Positions 16,806-24,578 of a DNA stretch of 64,000 nucleotides are shown piece after piece. How positions within the stretch are numbered: the stretch's first letter is position 1; each line of letters begins with the position of its first letter. The position numbers were made by a program, and so were the translations under genes. Below the pieces are notes generated by a model. That model was not told the DNA's origin and did no database searches. It saw only the letters and a list, made by a program, of their open reading frames with translations. This stretch comes from Paenibacillus pabuli (GTDB taxonomy: Bacteria > Bacillota > Bacilli > Paenibacillales > Paenibacillaceae): positions 2,356,001 to 2,420,000 of the forward strand of contig NZ_JBDOIO010000003.1 in the NCBI RefSeq assembly GCF_039831995.1. Direction: 5' to 3'.

Positions 16806-17846
16806 ATGATGAAGACGAAGGTAACAATTCAGGAAATTGCACATTTTACGGGTCTGTCAAAATTTGCGGTTTCACGTGCGCTCTCGGGTAAATCCGGTGT
16901 GAGTGATCAGACACGTGACATTATCCTCAAGGCCGCTGGCAAACTTGGATATTTCAAAGATAATAGCTTGTTATCTGGCGATATGAACAACAGCAATGAA
17001 CTTCACGACCCTCAAAACATGCGGTGGAGCGGAACGATCCTCATTTTGTTTCCCAATGTCCGTTACCAGAACCAGGAATCCGTCTACTGGGGGCCTGTCT
17101 TTAACGGGATATCATCCAGACTGAACCATAAAGGGATTAATATTCTCACCCTGACGGAGCCTTCTGCGGACCAATTATTTACCCTGCTGAACCCGGATGC
17201 CATTCGGGGCATTATTACAGTCGGTTCGATATCGACACCCATTTTGCTGGAAATCAAGCGTCTGGGAATCCCTGTCGTTATGGTGGATCATCTCGATCCG
17301 GTCTTCCACAGTGACAGCATTTTTACGGACAACTTTGCTTCCATGCGTGAAATCATGCTATATCTCCTTCGCAAGGGTTTCAAAAGCTTCCAATTTGTCG
17401 GGAATATCAGCGATGCTCACAGCTTCTATGAACGATGGATCGCGTACAGTTCTGTGCTTATGGGCAACGGTATAGAAATGAATCAGATCCCGGAGTTGTG
17501 CAGCCCAGCCGTCGATGATTTCCGCAAAACGTTTACGTCGGTGGTTCATGAGGCCAACTTGCCAGAGGTGTTTGTATGTGCTAATGACTTCTCCGCGCTC
17601 TACACCATTGAAGCACTGGAGAGCATGGGAATAACCGTCCCTGATCAATGTGTTGTCACCGGTTTTGATAATTTGTACGACAATATTCCGGTACTCGCCA
17701 CAGTCAACGTAAATAAGGAATTGCTTGGTGCGCGTGCAGTGGATCAGATGTTGTGGCGCATTGTAAACCCCGAAAGTAATGTGGAGAAAAAGCTGATTAT
17801 GGCTGACGTCCTCATTCGGGAGCAATATAGCCGGCATAGCGGGTAG
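16806..17846 (+). CDS. LacI family transcriptional regulator
   Basis: A 346-residue regulator with an N-terminal helix-turn-helix (VTIQEIAHFTGLSKFAVSRALSG, about residues 6-28) and a hinge (GKLGYFKDN), then a periplasmic-binding-protein-like effector domain (GIITVGSIS, VPDQCVVTGFDN). Family members bind sugars and control nearby transport genes. It is divergent to the 14 kb operon and probably represses it until an oligosaccharide is present. The second of two near-tandem ATG codons (16809) fits the AAGGA site better. A terminator follows directly. Confidence 0.9.
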   Translation: MMKTKVTIQEIAHFTGLSKFAVSRALSGKSGVSDQTRDIILKAAGKLGYFKDNSLLSGDMNNSNELHDPQNMRWSGTILILFPNVRYQNQESVYWGPVFNGISSRLNHKGINILTLTEPSADQLFTLLNPDAIRGIITVGSISTPILLEIKRLGIPVVMVDHLDPVFHSDSIFTDNFASMREIMLYLLRKGFKSFQFVGNISDAHSFYERWIAYSSVLMGNGIEMNQIPELCSPAVDDFRKTFTSVVHEANLPEVFVCANDFSALYTIEALESMGITVPDQCVVTGFDNLYDNIPVLATVNVNKELLGARAVDQMLWRIVNPESNVEKKLIMADVLIREQYSRHSG

Positions 17847-17860
17847 CACGCAAATGACAA

Positions 17861-17899
17861 AAAATCCCCACACCAGTGTTTAACTGGCTGGGGGATTTT
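17861..17899. terminator. Bidirectional Rho-independent terminator
   Basis: AAAATCCCC and GGGGATTTT arms with an inner CCAGT/ACTGG stem form a strong hairpin between the convergent LacI-type and DUF4272 genes. Confidence 0.8.
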
Positions 17900-17934
17900 G
17901 AAATCATGCCTACTTATCAAGTGGGCTATGCGTA

Positions 17935-19113
17935 TTACGTATCTGTCCGTACATCGTCCCATGCCTGATCCATATAACAAATCAGCCAATTCAATGCACG
18001 GTGGCGTTCATAAGCCACTCCACTATTCAATCCTCCGGGAGGTGTTTGGTCATTAATGCGGCTGTTAACACATACCCAGTTGTAACGGTAGATCAGGTCG
18101 GCCGCATCGAGAATTTCACTCTTGCTCCGCAGGGATGCACTCGTGAGGAAATCCTCAAAGCTGTCCTTTTGCTGCAAATGACTTACGGCCTGTCCAACAT
18201 TACACAGCTCTACTGGAGCTCCCAGCTCGCCGACATAGCCAAGTGCCCACAGCATGACATGGTAGGCTTCGTATCCCCACGAAAAGGTGATGACTTCCTG
18301 CTGCTGTGCTCCATGCTGCTCGATAAACCTTTTCTCTGCCGGGGAGAAAAATGAGGCAGCGTCGTACTTGTCGATGACTTCCTGAACGAGTGCTGCCGTG
18401 TCCTCTGCACTTTCCCCCGCACCGAGACATTCACCCTTGAGTGCAGCAATACATAGAGCTACCGCTCGTTGTGCCACTTCTTCCACACTTCGGATCGTTG
18501 TATGCTCGTCTCCGGCCCTTGCGGGTAAATGCACATTGAATGGAATGCCCTGTTCCGCCAGAATGGACTCGGATTTTTCTTTGCGCCGAGTGCCGGACTC
18601 GGACGGTGGTCTAACATCATCCAGAAGACTGGTGTGCGCTGTCACTTGATAATCCTCTACCTCGGATTCTCCATGAACATCCAGCAATAGCTGTCCTTGT
18701 GCACTCAGCAGGGAGCCCCCTCCCCAGAAAATAACCGCATCCAGTCCTTGAGCAAGCTTCAATAACTCATGGAAGAACTCCTCCGATATATCCTCTTCGG
18801 TCTCAATGCCAACGACCATGTTCAGGGTCGAGCATTTGATCAGTACTTTCTCCTGCAGTGCCGGATTACGTCCTTCGATCTGACTCAGAAACCCCATCAT
18901 GCCCTGGATCATCGAGATGAATTCTTCGGGGTGTGTCTGACTCGTCATGATATTGAAGCCCTTGGTTTTCTTGCTGAGCCACTTTTTGCGTATAACCTGA
19001 ATATGGGTCTTGTCTTCTTTACGTACGATCTGATCCTCTGGATAGATGGATTGAATAAGTTCAAACAGCTGATCCAGGTCAAACTGGGAGCTGTATAATG
19101 CGCAGTTTCTCAT
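17935..19113 (-). CDS. DUF4272 domain protein
   Basis: The product has about 392 residues. The middle carries RRKEKSESILAEQGIPFNVHLP followed by SVEEVAQRAVALCIAALKGE, the pattern I associate with DUF4272. The C-terminus ends with RHRALNWLICYMDQAWDDV. The N-terminal third is a separate domain (RNCALYSSQFDLDQLFELIQ). No signal peptide is present. The ATG at 19113 is preceded by AAGGTG; the longer frame from 19173 lacks a site. It lies 66 bases downstream of the RtcB-family gene and is probably co-transcribed with it. Function is unknown. Confidence 0.75.
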   Translation of the reverse strand: MRNCALYSSQFDLDQLFELIQSIYPEDQIVRKEDKTHIQVIRKKWLSKKTKGFNIMTSQTHPEEFISMIQGMMGFLSQIEGRNPALQEKVLIKCSTLNMVVGIETEEDISEEFFHELLKLAQGLDAVIFWGGGSLLSAQGQLLLDVHGESEVEDYQVTAHTSLLDDVRPPSESGTRRKEKSESILAEQGIPFNVHLPARAGDEHTTIRSVEEVAQRAVALCIAALKGECLGAGESAEDTAALVQEVIDKYDAASFFSPAEKRFIEQHGAQQQEVITFSWGYEAYHVMLWALGYVGELGAPVELCNVGQAVSHLQQKDSFEDFLTSASLRSKSEILDAADLIYRYNWVCVNSRINDQTPPGGLNSGVAYERHRALNWLICYMDQAWDDVRTDT

Positions 19114-19179
19114 GGTGTTCACCTTCTTCTTTCTACTTAGGTTAATTACACGGGTACTCCGAGGACAGAACATATTTCA

Positions 19180-20400
19180 TTAGTCCTTATATGGATCAAA
19201 TTCATTGCCACCAGCCATGGCAACGCCGACAGGGCGCAGAATATGATTGATTTTCAAGGTATCTGCATGAGCATTCAAGACGTCCTGCAGATTTTTATAC
19301 ACAAACGGACTTTCGTCCGTGCCTGCCCCCCTCAGCTCGACACCATACGCACGAATGGCCGCATGCATCTGTTCTTCACTGATCTCCCCGCCCATGCGGG
19401 TGCGCAGCTTGTAATTCATTTTGCCGGCAGCCTGGGTACGACTCATGGTTCGTCCAGCTCCATGCACGGTGCTGCGGTAGGATTCCGTATTCCCCTCGCT
19501 GTGAATCCCCTCGACAATCACGGAGATATCTCCCATGCTGCCTCCGACAAAACCAAGCTGCCCGGGTGCCAGCGGAGTTGCTCCCTTGCGGACTACCACC
19601 ACATCTTCGCCCATATGCTGTTCTTTCCAAGCAAAGTTATGATGGTTATGCACCGAGTACTCCGTACTCGCTCCAAGAATACCCAGTACCTGTTCTATGA
19701 CGTAATCCCGGCCTGCATAAGCGTATCGGCCTGCAAGGGTCATTCCATCCCAATACATTTCGCCCATTTCGCTGTTCAAGTCAAACAACGTTGGCGGCTG
19801 ATCCATGGATTCTCCGGGTGCTTTCCCGCTGAACTCACGCCCGGCAGCCAGATTGAGGAATCCGCTCGCGACTTTATGACCGAACCCACGACTGCCGAAA
19901 TGATTCGCAATCCATACTTTGCCCGTCAATTCCTCTACGAAAATATCCACAAAGTGGTTGCCGCTGCCCACAGTACCCAGCTGGTTGCGTGCGAGTGTTA
20001 TCAATTTGTGCTGCAGGCCAGGTTCAATCGAATCGAACAGCTTCCAACTCGCATCATCAAACAGTTCGTGGTCAACCGGAGTTGGATTATTGCGCCCCAC
20101 GCCGAACGATACGTTTGCATTGATATCATCCATAATAACGGCAATCTGATCCTTGATATCCTCCCACATGAGATTGGTGCGTACCGCCTTGTTGCCGCAG
20201 GCAATATCGTATCCAACGCCAGAAGGACTGATCATGTTACGGTAGGCGACCACACCTCCGATCGGTTGTGAGTATCCTTTGTGATGGTCAGCCATCAGCG
20301 CAACACCAAGCACATCTCCATGCTGCGAACACGTCACTGCCTGACTTACCGCATTCTCCAACGGCTCCCCCCATACTTTGATGTTATCCACGATTCTCAT
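19180..20400 (-). CDS. rtcB: RtcB family RNA-splicing ligase
   Basis: The 406-residue product carries the RtcB fingerprint: ISPSGVGYDIACGNK with metal ligands Asp65 and Cys68, GSGNHFVDI, and the HGAGRTMSR motif whose histidine is guanylylated in characterised RtcB enzymes. RtcB joins 2',3'-cyclic phosphate or 3'-phosphate RNA ends to 5'-OH ends with GTP and Mn2+, acting in RNA repair. I chose the ATG at 20400, with GGAGG 11 bases upstream; the track-length alternative at 20448 lacks a site. The C-terminus (PVGVAMAGGNEFDPYKD) is intact. Family is secure, the physiological RNA target is not. Confidence 0.9.
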   Translation of the reverse strand: MRIVDNIKVWGEPLENAVSQAVTCSQHGDVLGVALMADHHKGYSQPIGGVVAYRNMISPSGVGYDIACGNKAVRTNLMWEDIKDQIAVIMDDINANVSFGVGRNNPTPVDHELFDDASWKLFDSIEPGLQHKLITLARNQLGTVGSGNHFVDIFVEELTGKVWIANHFGSRGFGHKVASGFLNLAAGREFSGKAPGESMDQPPTLFDLNSEMGEMYWDGMTLAGRYAYAGRDYVIEQVLGILGASTEYSVHNHHNFAWKEQHMGEDVVVVRKGATPLAPGQLGFVGGSMGDISVIVEGIHSEGNTESYRSTVHGAGRTMSRTQAAGKMNYKLRTRMGGEISEEQMHAAIRAYGVELRGAGTDESPFVYKNLQDVLNAHADTLKINHILRPVGVAMAGGNEFDPYKD

Positions 20401-20596
20401 GTTATGTATGACCTCCAGTCTTATCAAACACTTTGTATATATTACCAAAAACTATACCCAATGGGCAGTACATTATGCCCTATTAGATAATACACATTGC
20501 TGCTCTGATGGCAGCACCTTCTAATGATCGCTGTGTGTAATCGGAACAATATCAAGTTTTCATTTTGATCTCATGCAGCCTATATCAAACAAAATG

Positions 20597-20636
20597 ACAT
20601 ATATATGTTGCAAAAAGACTCAAATAATATTATCAT
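20597..20636 (+). promoter_or_regulatory. Promoter and adjacent palindrome for the DUF6773/XRE operon
   Basis: TTGCAA (20608-20613), a 17-base spacer and TATCAT (20631-20636) form a sigma-A-type promoter. A perfect 12-bp palindrome ACATATATATGT (20597-20608) abuts the -35 and could be an operator for the XRE regulator encoded in the operon. Confidence 0.45.
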
Positions 20637-20692
20637 AAGGCCCATAGGAAATATTCCCCACATTTTCAATTCCTACAAAGGAGAGGTCTATC

Positions 20693-21199
20693 ATGAAATG
20701 GTTCAAAAAAAAGGGCAATCAGGATGAGCGTATCGTCAATCTCAAAAACAAGGTGTACAAGGAAGCTTACATATTAATTATGTATCTATGCGGCATCTCC
20801 ATCTTGGTCAAAAGTTTTTTCCAATGGGAAACGTATTCCATGTTGACGGAATTGATCGTCATTCTCGCAGGAAGTATTTATTTCGGAGTTCGATCCGTCA
20901 TGCTGGGCATTTATTCGGATGAAGTTGAGGTCCACGACCAGACAAGCAAAATGTCGTACAGCCAGCGAAACGTAATTACGGGTCTCATTATCGGTATTTC
21001 GATGGCCTTGTTCCTGGGCATAAGAAGCTCCGTTTTGTTTGCCGATACGGCGCATGAGAAGTGGTGGTATTTCTTCCTCGTGTTCATATTTTCACTGCTG
21101 CTTTACATTCCGCTCTTTGCGGGATTTAATGTCATCGTTCATCACTTTGCAAACAAGGCGAGTCAAAAGGCCGCAAATAAAGATCAGTGTGATTCATAG
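20693..21199 (+). CDS. DUF6773-like membrane protein
   Basis: A 168-residue protein with a basic cytoplasmic start (KWFKKKGNQDERIVNLKNK) and four hydrophobic segments in two pairs (ILIMYLCGISILVKSFF; MLTELIVILAGSIYFGV; ITGLIIGISMALFLGI; WWYFFLVFIFSLLLYIPLFAGF). The DERIVNLKNKVYKEAY start resembles DUF6773 proteins, which are usually next to small XRE regulators. GGAGAGG lies upstream of the ATG. The next gene, an XRE regulator, starts 17 bases after its stop. No function is known for the family. Confidence 0.65.
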   Translation: MKWFKKKGNQDERIVNLKNKVYKEAYILIMYLCGISILVKSFFQWETYSMLTELIVILAGSIYFGVRSVMLGIYSDEVEVHDQTSKMSYSQRNVITGLIIGISMALFLGIRSSVLFADTAHEKWWYFFLVFIFSLLLYIPLFAGFNVIVHHFANKASQKAANKDQCDS

Positions 21200-21216
21200 A
21201 AAGGATACAAGGGTGA

Positions 21217-21426
21217 ATGGGCATGAAGAATATACGATTGAAAGTCGCCAGAGTAGAAAAGGATCTATCGCAGGACGATTTGGCACGGATCGTTGGTGTA
21301 TCGAGGCAAACCATTGGTCTCATCGAACTGGGAAAGTACAACCCATCCCTCAGCTTATGTATTGCCATATGCAAGGCACTCTCCAGAACACTGAATGATC
21401 TGTTCTGGGACGAAGAGCAAACATGA
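21217..21426 (+). CDS. Small XRE-family transcriptional regulator
   Basis: A 69-residue protein that is almost entirely one helix-turn-helix (LKVARVEKDLSQDDLARIVGVSRQTIGLIELGKYNPSLSLC) with a short tail ending in LFWDEEQ. Such proteins, related to YgzD-like regulators, dimerise and bind short palindromes, often controlling the membrane protein beside them. AAGGGTGA precedes the ATG at 21217. It lies between the DUF6773-like gene and the erythromycin-esterase-like gene and is probably the operon's own regulator. Confidence 0.85.
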   Translation: MGMKNIRLKVARVEKDLSQDDLARIVGVSRQTIGLIELGKYNPSLSLCIAICKALSRTLNDLFWDEEQT

Positions 21427-21484
21427 GCCGGATGGTTCTAATACAAATCATGATGATCACACAAAGGATGAAGGAGGCATTATT

Positions 21485-22924
21485 TTGAGCTATTTCAGAA
21501 AACGAAAAACGGGGGCTGTACTTGCACTGACTACAGTCATACTGGCAAATTTGCTCTATCCAACCGGGCATGCAGGTGCTGCAGCATCATCCACCATGGA
21601 AACTATCCACGGACAGGTAACCCAGGTGCACTCTGCGAAAACATCGGATGAGAAAATTGCAGAATGGAACGAATGGGCTAGGGATCACGCATATCGACTG
21701 GACAGCATTCAGCCGGAGAAGACGGGTCAGGAGCCCGATTCCTTCTCGGATCTGGAGATGCTGAAACCTCTGCTCCATGATAAACGAATTGTATTCCTGG
21801 GTGAAAGCTCCCATGGGGTTGCCGAATTTAATCTGGCAAAGACCCGGCTGATCCAGTTTTTGCATCAGGAAATGGGATACAACGTTCTTGCCTTTGAGAG
21901 CGGTCTCTCCAACACATCGCTGGCTAATGCCAAGGTCAAACAGCAGCATCCCGAGCAAACGATGAAAAACTCCATCTTCGGCGTCTGGTGGTCCAAGGAA
22001 ATCATGCCCTTATTCGATTATCTCAAAACAAGTACACAGACCGACCAGCCCCTGATCCTCACTGGTATCGACATGCAGCTGCAATTCCCGTTATTGGACG
22101 GTAACTGGCTGAAGGATAAAGAACTCGCCAAGCGTCTCGCACAAACGGAACAAAAGCTCTCCAATTTCTCTGCCGGAACGGACCTGAAAGCCTATCACGC
22201 TGAGAAAAATGAAATCATCAAGGTATATAAAGACGTCCTTCGATCCCTGAAATCCGAATCGAACCAGGCCTATCTGCAAAAAGAATACCCGGATCAACCG
22301 AAACTTTCCATGCTGCTGGAGCGCAGCCTCAGTGATCGAATTCGTGTAGCGAGGGAATATGTCGATCTTTCAATCCGCGCAATGACTGACATGAATGAAG
22401 GCAAGTATGAGACGTTTATGGATTCCATGGAGTGGCGTGATCAGGCGATGCACGACAATCTCATGTGGCTTGCAACCGAAGTCTATCCAAACGAAAAATT
22501 TATTGTATGGGGTCATAATGATCACATCAGAAAGGCGCACAGCGAAGTCATGGGCTCGCCCTATCCCGTAACCATGATGGGAGAAAAACTTTCGGAAGAA
22601 CTAAAAAAATCCAGTTATGTTCTGGGATTATATGCATCGAGTGGTCAAACGGCCGATAATGCCGGCGGACTTCATGACGTTGAGCCAGCAGAACCTGGTT
22701 CCATTGAAGGCATTATGTCTGCAACGAATACACCTTATAGCTTCCTGGATCTTCGATATCAGAACAGAGAGACAGGGAACTCCTGGATGTTCGAACCACG
22801 ATTTGCATACAGCTGGGGCATGATCCCTGAGAGCTTGGTCCCGCGCGATCAGTATGACGGCATTTTAATGATCGACAACGTTCATCCACCGCAATATATC
22901 CGCTCCTCCTCATCAACCCCTTAG
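21485..22924 (+). CDS. Secreted erythromycin esterase family protein
   Basis: A 479-residue protein starting with TTG at 21485: AAGGAGG lies 7 bases upstream, and the resulting N-terminus (FRKRKTGAVLALTTVILAN) is a Sec signal peptide. The mature domain has the family's FLGESSHGVAEF motif with conserved Glu and His, AFESGLSNTS, and WGHNDHIRKA. Erythromycin esterase family members (EreA/EreB-like) hydrolyse macrolide lactones, but most members have no proven drug substrate. Export, unlike in classical cytosolic Ere enzymes, argues for another extracellular ester or a different function. It ends the operon at a hairpin terminator. Confidence 0.85.
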   Translation: MSYFRKRKTGAVLALTTVILANLLYPTGHAGAAASSTMETIHGQVTQVHSAKTSDEKIAEWNEWARDHAYRLDSIQPEKTGQEPDSFSDLEMLKPLLHDKRIVFLGESSHGVAEFNLAKTRLIQFLHQEMGYNVLAFESGLSNTSLANAKVKQQHPEQTMKNSIFGVWWSKEIMPLFDYLKTSTQTDQPLILTGIDMQLQFPLLDGNWLKDKELAKRLAQTEQKLSNFSAGTDLKAYHAEKNEIIKVYKDVLRSLKSESNQAYLQKEYPDQPKLSMLLERSLSDRIRVAREYVDLSIRAMTDMNEGKYETFMDSMEWRDQAMHDNLMWLATEVYPNEKFIVWGHNDHIRKAHSEVMGSPYPVTMMGEKLSEELKKSSYVLGLYASSGQTADNAGGLHDVEPAEPGSIEGIMSATNTPYSFLDLRYQNRETGNSWMFEPRFAYSWGMIPESLVPRDQYDGILMIDNVHPPQYIRSSSSTP

Positions 22925-22944
22925 AATAAAACAAGGGATAATAC

Positions 22945-22974
22945 AAAAAAAAGAGAGCTGGCAGCTCTCTTTTT
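22945..22974. terminator. Bidirectional Rho-independent terminator
   Basis: A perfect 8-bp stem AGAGAGCT/AGCTCTCT around GGC, flanked by A-run and T-run, separates two convergent genes. Confidence 0.85.
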
Positions 22975-22994
22975 CTTTACCATGTTAGCGGTTC

Positions 22995-23417
22995 TCACTT
23001 TTTGCTGATTATGAACTTGAACTCCCACGTCGCCGTGTTACCCGAATAACGGCCTCTGTTCTCTTTCACAACAACGGAAAGGGTCTTATTCGTCGATTTG
23101 GAGAATGAGGATACTTTGACATTAGCGCTTTTGCTTCCGATATCCGGAATCTTGTCCTGTTCCTCTGCATTCGCTTTTAATTTCAGCGTATCTGTTGATT
23201 TCAGATTTAATGTAACCGATGAACCTTCTTTCAGGTTTTTGCCGTTCACGCTTGCACCTACAGCCCATTCGTTGCCGACGGAGTTATTCTCTACCAGTTC
23301 GGCGCTGACCAGGGTCACCGTTACCTTAAGCGTTTTGGCAGCAGCATAGGATGTTGGGGAACATACGGCGAAGATCAAACTCACAATCATCAAGACATTA
23401 GCCCATTTTTTGAACAC
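22995..23417 (-). CDS. Small secreted beta-rich protein of unknown function
   Basis: A 140-residue protein with a clear Sec signal peptide (KKWANVLMIVSLIFAVCSPTSYA, cleavage near AYAAA-type site). The mature part is lysine- and serine-rich with alternating strands (TLKVTVTLVSAELVENNSVGNEW; TLSVVVKENRGRY; ATWEFKFIISKK), which suggests one compact beta-sandwich. I do not recognise the family. GGGAGGC lies upstream of the ATG. It stands alone, with the terminator at 22945-22974 behind it. Confidence 0.7.
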   Translation of the reverse strand: MFKKWANVLMIVSLIFAVCSPTSYAAAKTLKVTVTLVSAELVENNSVGNEWAVGASVNGKNLKEGSSVTLNLKSTDTLKLKANAEEQDKIPDIGSKSANVKVSSFSKSTNKTLSVVVKENRGRYSGNTATWEFKFIISKK

Positions 23418-23496
23418 GAGAGTGCCTCCCTCAGATCCATGCTGTAATCATTTTGACTATGCCTTATTCGCCTTGCTCCTTAAGTAATCCTCCTGG

Positions 23497-23934
23497 TCAG
23501 TTAAAATGCTTCCGGTACCCTTGAACCTTTTCATCCTTGAATCCAAGCTTTTCATAAAAAAGATGTGCTTCCTTGCGCTGATCGCCAGATACCAGAATCA
23601 TATACTCACACCCCAGATCCCTCGCAATCCGTTCAATCTGGAGCATCAGCTTCTGACCGATCCCCTGCCTCCGTACCAGATCCGATACGATTACATTCTC
23701 CACTACCATGAAGGGCTTGCATTGACCCACGAGGTCCATACATTCGATCCCCATGACAGATCCGGCCAGCTCGCCATTGTAAAATGCACCAAGCACATGA
23801 TAATGACCATTCTGCTGTATGTACCGAAACATTTTTTGCATCTGCTGCTCATGAGTAGGGGTCCCCATCAACTCATTGTACAATTTGCTTAAAGCTGGCA
23901 AATCCTGAAGTTCAATTTCTTTAATTGTAATCAT
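23497..23934 (-). CDS. GNAT family N-acetyltransferase
   Basis: A 145-residue protein with the GNAT acetyl-CoA motif A (VENVIVSDLVRRQGIGQKLMLQIE; the RRQGIG loop binds the pyrophosphate) and motif B (HLFYEKLGFKDEKVQGYRKHF). GNAT enzymes move an acetyl group from acetyl-CoA to an amine; the substrate here is not predictable. GGAGG lies upstream of the ATG. A second GNAT gene lies directly upstream but is not closely similar. Confidence 0.88.
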   Translation of the reverse strand: MITIKEIELQDLPALSKLYNELMGTPTHEQQMQKMFRYIQQNGHYHVLGAFYNGELAGSVMGIECMDLVGQCKPFMVVENVIVSDLVRRQGIGQKLMLQIERIARDLGCEYMILVSGDQRKEAHLFYEKLGFKDEKVQGYRKHFN

Positions 23935-23985
23935 AGACCAATCCTCCTGAGTTCCTGTCTTGTTGTCCGTACTCTATATCTTACC

Positions 23986-24411
23986 CTACGTTAGATCCTT
24001 CTTAAAGTAATAATGACGATGCCCTGTTGGCGCATTCTCAATGGTAGTCATCAATCGGTATCCATGTTTCCTGTAAAAATCCGGTGCTTGGAACGAAAAG
24101 GTATTCAGCATGATAAAATCACAGCATTTCTCACGCGCAATGCGTTCGACTTCATGTATTAATCGGGAACCATGACCTTGGTGTCTCTGCTCCTCATCTA
24201 GCCAGAGGATATCAAGCTCCAGCCAGTTCCAGCACAGTGTGCTGAGGACGCCGGCAACGATATCCCCTGCCTCGTTTTTGATATTAAAATTCAATTCCTC
24301 ATACCGATGCTTCAGATCCTCGCTCAGATGAGCCGCATTATATGCAATCAATTGATTACGTACATAGGCTGAATCTTCCGCATTACTTAAATTCAACGTA
24401 CCTTGGGACAT
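23986..24411 (-). CDS. GNAT family N-acetyltransferase
   Basis: A 141-residue protein with the acetyl-CoA loop LDEEQRHQGHGSRLIHEVER and the terminal GNAT segment FQAPDFYRKHGYRLM. The arrangement resembles small YkkB-like or streptothricin-acetyltransferase-like GNAT proteins, but no substrate can be assigned. I chose the ATG at 24411 because GGAGG lies 9 bases upstream; the longer frame from 24516 runs into the terminator of the S-layer protein gene, which makes it implausible. Confidence 0.85.
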   Translation of the reverse strand: MSQGTLNLSNAEDSAYVRNQLIAYNAAHLSEDLKHRYEELNFNIKNEAGDIVAGVLSTLCWNWLELDILWLDEEQRHQGHGSRLIHEVERIAREKCCDFIMLNTFSFQAPDFYRKHGYRLMTTIENAPTGHRHYYFKKDLT

Positions 24412-24504
24412 CCTTATTCTCCTCCCTGTCATTCCCGCCATTATAAGCTTAATCATTCCTATGCATTTCTTGAATATTCTAACATTATTGAACTGCTTGC
24501 AACA

Positions 24505-24533
24505 TAAAAAACGCACCTCCAGAGGAGATGCGC
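24505..24533 (-). terminator. Rho-independent terminator of the S-layer protein gene
   Basis: Read leftward, CGCATCTCC pairs with GGAGGTGCG around TCT and is followed by six T. It lies 45 bases past the stop of the gene at 24579. Confidence 0.75.
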
Positions 24534-24578
24534 TACATCTGTTATTATTCGGTTGCTTGAATTAAAAAGCCGCTAATA

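Noticed and set aside
19243..20271. 342-codon open frame on the plus strand opposite the RtcB gene
   Set aside because: It is a codon-position shadow of a highly conserved gene, has no ribosome binding site and no recognisable domain.
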